This document shows positions 59,866 to 64,000 of a stretch of DNA of 64,000 nt, piece by piece. The notes beneath the pieces are model-generated. The model was not told the origin of the DNA. It did no database searches and saw nothing but the letters and a program-made list of their open reading frames with translations. Source of the stretch: Candidatus Thiodiazotropha endolucinida (lineage in GTDB: Bacteria; Pseudomonadota; Gammaproteobacteria; Chromatiales; Chromatiaceae); assembly GCF_001715975.1 (NCBI RefSeq), contig NZ_MARB01000016.1, positions 40,849 through 104,848 of the forward strand, in the 5' to 3' direction. The position numbers and the translations under genes were made by a program. Positions within the stretch are counted from its first letter, which is position 1. Each line of letters starts with the position of its first letter.

Positions 59866-62247
59866 ATGTCAGTTTTTCATAATATATCGATTCGCACAAA
59901 GCAGTGGTTCGGTTTCGGACTCATTCTCTGTGTGCTTGCAACCTCTTCCATTATCACACTCATCAGTCTGGGTAATGTTGAACAAAGCGTGAACCAGGTG
60001 GTCCGCGAGAGTCAGCCGCGACTAATCCTGACGAAAGACCTCGCTAAAAGCCTGAAACAATCTACAGAATCTTTAGCCTTTTATCTTCTTACGAAGGATG
60101 AGTCCCAGCTACAGGACTTCTCAAGTCAAAGGGACCAAACGAAATATATACTTCAATCATTGATAACCAAGAGCATAGAGGCGGAAGATACCACTTCGTC
60201 CCAACTACTCAAGCAGCTGGACGATAAACTGAAGCAGTATGAACAGACAGCTGAGGCGTTACTCAATCAGACTGCCACGCATGAAGGTAACTTCCCTGGT
60301 ATCGCCTATGCCAATATGCACATAAACCCTATCAGCCGGGAACAGATGCAACTGACATCTCAAATGATTCTTTCCGAAATGGAAGAATACGCGGACGAGG
60401 AAAGGAAACAGATCCTGCATCATCTTACTGAGTTGCGGTATGCCTGGAGCAATATCATGAACGGTATCCGCGGTTATCTCGCTTTTCGCAGTGATTCAAA
60501 CATTAACGACTTGAACCTTTACCTGGACAGGACAAAAAAACTGGTCCGGATAATCAGTGCAAAGAGTGATCAACTGACATTGGATCAAGCTGATTCCATC
60601 GAGCAATTTACGGATAACATGGTACGTTTCGATGAGCACTTCAAGAGGCTTCTTGAGATACACGGGAGTAATCAGTGGCGTAGTGATGCATGGCTTGTAC
60701 GCAGCCAGATCACACCACTATTACTGATAACGGATCAACATCTCGAGCAGTTGGTTGCTCATCATGAATCGACTATTTCACACACCAGCCAACGCCTGAT
60801 CGAGGATGCCAGTTCAACGACAACACTTGTAATCAGTCTATTGCTGTTTGGTCTTATGATTGGATTATCGATAAGTTGGCTGACCACGCGTCTTATTTAC
60901 AATCCGATCCTGGAGGCAGTCAAGACCATGCAAGATATCGCCAATGGCGATGGCGATCTGATGAAACGATTGAAAAAGCGGGGTAATGATGAGCTTGGAC
61001 TGCTTGCAGAAAGCTTTAACCAATTCGTTGACAAGATCTGCAAACTGATACAACAGACTGCGCAATCAACTGAGTCGGTAATCAATGCTGTTGCGCAAAC
61101 ATCAGATAATACCAGTCAGATCAGTCGCCGAATCCAGCAGCAGGAAAATGAAACTGACCAGGTTGCTACGGCTATGACCCAAATGACAGCCTGTGTAGCC
61201 AACATAGCACAAAATGCAACTACCGCCGAAGAAGCCACCAAGGCAGCTACTGCCGAAGCACATACAGGATGCAAAGTAATCAAGCAGACAGCAGATGCCG
61301 TGCAGGCGTTGGCGGATGAAGTGGAACTCGCCGAAAAATCGATTCTTGGTGTGGAACAGGAGAGCGCACGTATCGGTTCGGTCCTGGATGTCATAAAAAG
61401 TATTGCCGAACAGACCAACCTACTCGCCCTTAACGCCGCCATTGAGGCCGCAAGAGCGGGAGAGCAAGGGCGTGGTTTTGCTGTCGTAGCCGATGAGGTA
61501 CGTGGGCTTGCCAATCGCACGCATCAGTCGACAGGTGAAATCGAGTCTATGATACAGGCACTGCAGAACGGCACACAACAGGCGGTATCCGTGATGGCTT
61601 CCGGCAGGGAGAAAGTGGACAGCAGAGTTCTGCAGGCGACGGAGGCACTTCATTCGCTCAGTGAGATAAATAGGGCTATCGAGACAATCAACGAAATGAA
61701 CACTCAGATCGCCACTGCGGCAGAGGAGCAGTGCTCGGTGGTTGAAGAGATCAACAAGAACATGATCAATATCAGCGAAAACGGCAAGCAGACCTCGCAG
61801 CGGGCAAAAAATACCTCCGATACCGCCAATGACCTGGGGACATTGGCCTCCGATCTGCAAAGGGTTGTCCAGCAGTTTAAATTTTCAGGCGATAGTGGGT
61901 TTGATTTCAGCCCTGCAAAATCAGCCCACCTGGCATGGAAAACAAGAGTACGTTCCTTTCTCGATGGCAAGCAATCCCTCTCCCATGAAGAAGCAGTCTC
62001 GCATCATGATTGCGCCCTCGGCAAATGGTACTACTCAGAAGCGCTTAATCGATACGGCGATGTTGCTGAAATACATGCGATAGAACAACCCCATCAGCAG
62101 TTACATTCACTGATAAGGGAAATTATCAAGCATATGGAAAGTGGGGATACTGACAGAGCGGAGGACCTCTATAATGAAATCGAGCCTCTGTCAGGTGAAA
62201 TCATAGGCCTATTGAATAGAGTCGAACAAAAAATAGCAGCCGGTTGA
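59866..62247 (+). CDS. Methyl-accepting chemotaxis protein with C-terminal CZB domain
   Basis: From the ATG at 59866 (after AGGGA) the product has 793 residues: a membrane helix (about 16-38), a long helical periplasmic domain of about 290 residues, a second membrane helix, HAMP ([41 protein letters not shown]) and a signalling region. The conserved hairpin [38 protein letters not shown] is present. The last 110 residues form a chemoreceptor zinc-binding domain with [27 protein letters not shown], and [18 protein letters not shown] domains bind zinc through three His and one Cys and have been linked to sensing zinc or hypochlorite. No che genes are adjacent. Confidence 0.92.
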   Translation: MSVFHNISIRTKQWFGFGLILCVLATSSIITLISLGNVEQSVNQVVRESQPRLILTKDLAKSLKQSTESLAFYLLTKDESQLQDFSSQRDQTKYILQSLITKSIEAEDTTSSQLLKQLDDKLKQYEQTAEALLNQTATHEGNFPGIAYANMHINPISREQMQLTSQMILSEMEEYADEERKQILHHLTELRYAWSNIMNGIRGYLAFRSDSNINDLNLYLDRTKKLVRIISAKSDQLTLDQADSIEQFTDNMVRFDEHFKRLLEIHGSNQWRSDAWLVRSQITPLLLITDQHLEQLVAHHESTISHTSQRLIEDASSTTTLVISLLLFGLMIGLSISWLTTRLIYNPILEAVKTMQDIANGDGDLMKRLKKRGNDELGLLAESFNQFVDKICKLIQQTAQSTESVINAVAQTSDNTSQISRRIQQQENETDQVATAMTQMTACVANIAQNATTAEEATKAATAEAHTGCKVIKQTADAVQALADEVELAEKSILGVEQESARIGSVLDVIKSIAEQTNLLALNAAIEAARAGEQGRGFAVVADEVRGLANRTHQSTGEIESMIQALQNGTQQAVSVMASGREKVDSRVLQATEALHSLSEINRAIETINEMNTQIATAAEEQCSVVEEINKNMINISENGKQTSQRAKNTSDTANDLGTLASDLQRVVQQFKFSGDSGFDFSPAKSAHLAWKTRVRSFLDGKQSLSHEEAVSHHDCALGKWYYSEALNRYGDVAEIHAIEQPHQQLHSLIREIIKHMESGDTDRAEDLYNEIEPLSGEIIGLLNRVEQKIAAG

Positions 62248-62278
62248 CAGGGACCATTCAAGGTGTAGTGTTTCCCCG

Positions 62279-62497
62279 TCACTTCTTGCTGCCGCGACCA
62301 CGCTTCTGCCACAGCAGCACACCGAGTGTGGTCGCGCCCAGCGCAATGCCGGCAGACAATATCATACGCGCCAACCACTCGGGCCAGGCGGGTTGCGGTG
62401 CCAGAAGTGCCGCGCTGCCGACGACAATCAACCAGAATGAGACTTTTCCAAGGAGTGCGGACTTCAATCTATTATCACCCTGACAGACGACAACCAT
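62279..62497 (-). CDS. Small two-helix membrane protein
   Basis: From the ATG at 62497 the product is 72 residues: a basic start (CQGDNRLKSALLGK), two membrane helices (VSFWLIVVGSAALLA and LARMILSAGIALGATTLGVLLW) separated by PQPAWPEW, and a basic tail QKRGRGSKK. The amphipathic layout supports a real protein over chance. No family recognized. It lies convergently after the chemoreceptor gene. Confidence 0.5.
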   Translation of the reverse strand: MVVVCQGDNRLKSALLGKVSFWLIVVGSAALLAPQPAWPEWLARMILSAGIALGATTLGVLLWQKRGRGSKK

Positions 62498-62614
62498 AGC
62501 GCGGCCAAGCCTGATGGATCGTGAAATGCCAAAAATATATTTCGATAAATGTAATACATGAATCGGATATACTCTTATAACACAACCGATATGGCTGCGA
62601 AACAAATCCTGAAC

Positions 62615-63241
62615 ATGGCCCACCTCTACTACATCCATGATCCAATGTGCAGTTGGTGCTGGGGATTTCGTCCGGTACTCGAGGTACTTCTGTCACGGCT
62701 CCCTGACAACATCACAAGCAGTCGCCTGTTAGGCGGGCTGGCGGCGGATTCATCGCAACCGATGCCGGATGATCTGCGGATGAGGTTGCAGAGCACATGG
62801 CGGGAGATTGGGAAGCGTATACCGTCGACCCGCTTCAATTTTGATTTTTGGGCTCGGAATACGCCCAGAAGGTCCACCTACCCTGCCTGCCGCGCAGTCA
62901 TCGCCGCCAGGTCGATAGAACCGGAAATGGAAGATAGCATGATAGTGGCTATTCAGCAGGCCTACTACCTGCAGGCAAGAAATCCTTCAGATGACACTAC
63001 TCTCATCGAACTTGCGATGGAGATAGGTCTGAACGAACAGCAATTTTCCAAACTGCTGAACCATTCCTCCACACAGCAAAAGCTGGACTCTGAGATTGCA
63101 CAGTCACTCCGCTTGGGTGTGCGTAGCTTCCCCTCGCTTGTGCTTCAGCATGCAGAGAGCTACTGGCCGGTGGCCATTGATTATTTAAATGCCGAGCCGA
63201 TGTTGGAACTCATTCACAATCTTATTAACGCTGATTCTTAA
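62615..63241 (+). CDS. DsbA-family (FrnE-like) thiol oxidoreductase
   Basis: From the ATG at 62615 the product is 208 residues and starts MAHLYYIHDPMCSWCWGFRPVLEVL with the active site Cys12-Ser-Trp-Cys15. The rest is the helical insertion and thioredoxin closure of the DsbA/FrnE family (LQSTWREIGKRI, VRSFPSLVLQ with cis-Pro). No signal peptide is seen, so it likely acts in the cytoplasm. Longer starts at 62558 and 62591 are possible. It is 46 bases upstream of a methyltransferase gene on the same strand. Confidence 0.85.
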   Translation: MAHLYYIHDPMCSWCWGFRPVLEVLLSRLPDNITSSRLLGGLAADSSQPMPDDLRMRLQSTWREIGKRIPSTRFNFDFWARNTPRRSTYPACRAVIAARSIEPEMEDSMIVAIQQAYYLQARNPSDDTTLIELAMEIGLNEQQFSKLLNHSSTQQKLDSEIAQSLRLGVRSFPSLVLQHAESYWPVAIDYLNAEPMLELIHNLINADS

Positions 63242-63287
63242 TCAGGGGGATTGACTTGAAAACTCTCACGGGTAACACTCCGCCACC

Positions 63288-63878
63288 ATGCTGACTAAAG
63301 AGAAATTAGACAAACTCCGCAAGGATATCGTGTTCACAGAGGAGCTGTCCGGTGAGCGTCTGCAATTTCATTCCACCTGGGGCATCTTTTCACCACGCGA
63401 GATCGATGAAGGGACCAGGCTTTTGGTGGATCGTTTACGGATCGCTCCCACAGACGACTGCCTCGACCTGGGCTGTGGCTACGGTCCGATAGGCCTTTAT
63501 ATGGCCCGGCGGGCACCGCAGGGACAGACCCTGATGGTCGATAAGGATTTCATGGCGGTCAACTACAGCAACGACAATGCCGAACGTAACCGATTGACAA
63601 ACGCCAAAGCCATCCTCAGCAACGCTTTTGATCATATTGATTCAAGCTTGCGCTTCAATGTTATTGCATCCAATATTCCTGCCAAAGTGGGCAAAGAGAT
63701 GCTCAGTCTGATTTTGCATGATGCCAGGCAACGTCTCAAACCGGGCGGCAAACTCTATGTTGTAACCATCAATGGCTTGAGACAGTACATGAAACGCAAT
63801 CTCAACGAGATTTTCGGCAACTATGAAAAGCTTAAACAAGGTAAAAGTTATACCGTAGCATTGGCGGTCAACAAGTGA
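63288..63878 (+). CDS. Class I SAM-dependent methyltransferase, small-methyltransferase/RsmC-like
   Basis: The 196-residue protein has the SAM-binding motif DLGCGYGPIGLYMARRAP (60-77) and an acidic strand end VDKDFMAVNYSNDNAERN. The N-terminal STWGIFSPREIDEGTRLLVDRL matches the RsmC/small MTase lead-in. The catalytic region reads IASNIPAKVGKE where RsmC has NPPFH, so the target base may differ or be another substrate. It is cytoplasmic and follows the DsbA-family gene. Substrate unassigned. Confidence 0.8.
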   Translation: MLTKEKLDKLRKDIVFTEELSGERLQFHSTWGIFSPREIDEGTRLLVDRLRIAPTDDCLDLGCGYGPIGLYMARRAPQGQTLMVDKDFMAVNYSNDNAERNRLTNAKAILSNAFDHIDSSLRFNVIASNIPAKVGKEMLSLILHDARQRLKPGGKLYVVTINGLRQYMKRNLNEIFGNYEKLKQGKSYTVALAVNK

Positions 63879-64000
63879 TCCCTGTGCCATTGAAACTGCC
63901 GCACAGGCATCGTTATTCACTAGCAGGCTGTTGATTTTTACCCGTCGTCAGCCGTCAAATTCGTTTGGCGGTGTAATTACCGCTCAATCTAGCGATTGAT

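Overview
The window reads as a chromosomal segment of a free-living or symbiotic gammaproteobacterium, probably a sulfur-oxidizing, Chromatiales-like lineage. This is inferred from protein flavour (DUF2189 protein, YgbA, GspH/FimT-type pseudopilin, multiheme cytochrome, many GGDEF/EAL proteins, Mrp/complex I-like cluster); there is no rRNA or ribosomal marker to confirm it. Two tRNA genes, Val(GAC) and Asn(GTT), are present. No CRISPR array, phage block, integrase or intact insertion sequence was seen.

Layout. 1-1160: start of a glycogen debranching enzyme preceded by an SDR dehydrogenase. 1406-6856: a PhnD-like binding protein overlapping a GGDEF-EAL protein, a YgbA homologue, and a divergent operon of an HTH-receiver protein plus an HD-GYP response regulator. 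7312-14715: a 1587-residue multi-PAS histidine kinase, an Rcp1-like receiver and a REC-PAS-GGDEF-EAL protein, apparently one phosphorelay. 15008-23757: mixed housekeeping genes (DUF2189, APC-type transporter, UspA, tRNA-Val, pcm, uvrB, aspartate aminotransferase, pseudopilin, tRNA-Asn). 24255-25783: three small orphan proteins.

26082-37867 is the main metabolic block. Nine tightly overlapping membrane subunits (MrpE, F, G, MbhD-like, MnhB, C, D, NuoL-like, NuoH-like) are followed by NuoB-, NuoC- and NuoD-like subunits and a fused ferredoxin/GltD-like flavoprotein. Together they look like an ion-pumping complex I relative of the Mrp-Mbx type with its own NAD(P)H-reactive subunit. The soluble-arm genes, unlike the Mrp genes, are separated by members of a palindromic repeat family, and one gap also carries an S23/IVP four-helix-bundle gene. 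A ferritin-like protein follows.

38661-45383 is an operon of a TolC-type protein, three PhnD-like binding proteins and another GGDEF-EAL protein. 45629-47890 is an OmpR/QseBC-like two-component system. 48860-51232 is a LexA-like repressor, Y-family polymerase and small Cys2 protein cassette whose promoter carries two GTTC-N7-GTTC direct-repeat boxes. 51523-53361 encodes a diguanylate cyclase whose periplasmic part looks like a prenyltransferase/terpene-cyclase toroid. 53477-59488 holds a parvulin isomerase, a nine-CxxCH cytochrome with a 14-Glu tract, and a TlpA-like thioredoxin. 59866-63878 holds a chemoreceptor with a C-terminal CZB domain, a small membrane protein, a DsbA-family protein and a methyltransferase.

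The strongest overall theme is cyclic-di-GMP signalling: three GGDEF-EAL proteins, one GGDEF protein and one HD-GYP protein. Two loci pair orphan PhnD-like binding proteins with c-di-GMP enzymes. The items I consider most worth following up are the toroid-GGDEF fusion, the repeat family with its S23-type gene, the Mrp/complex I-like assembly, and the direct-repeat LexA cassette.
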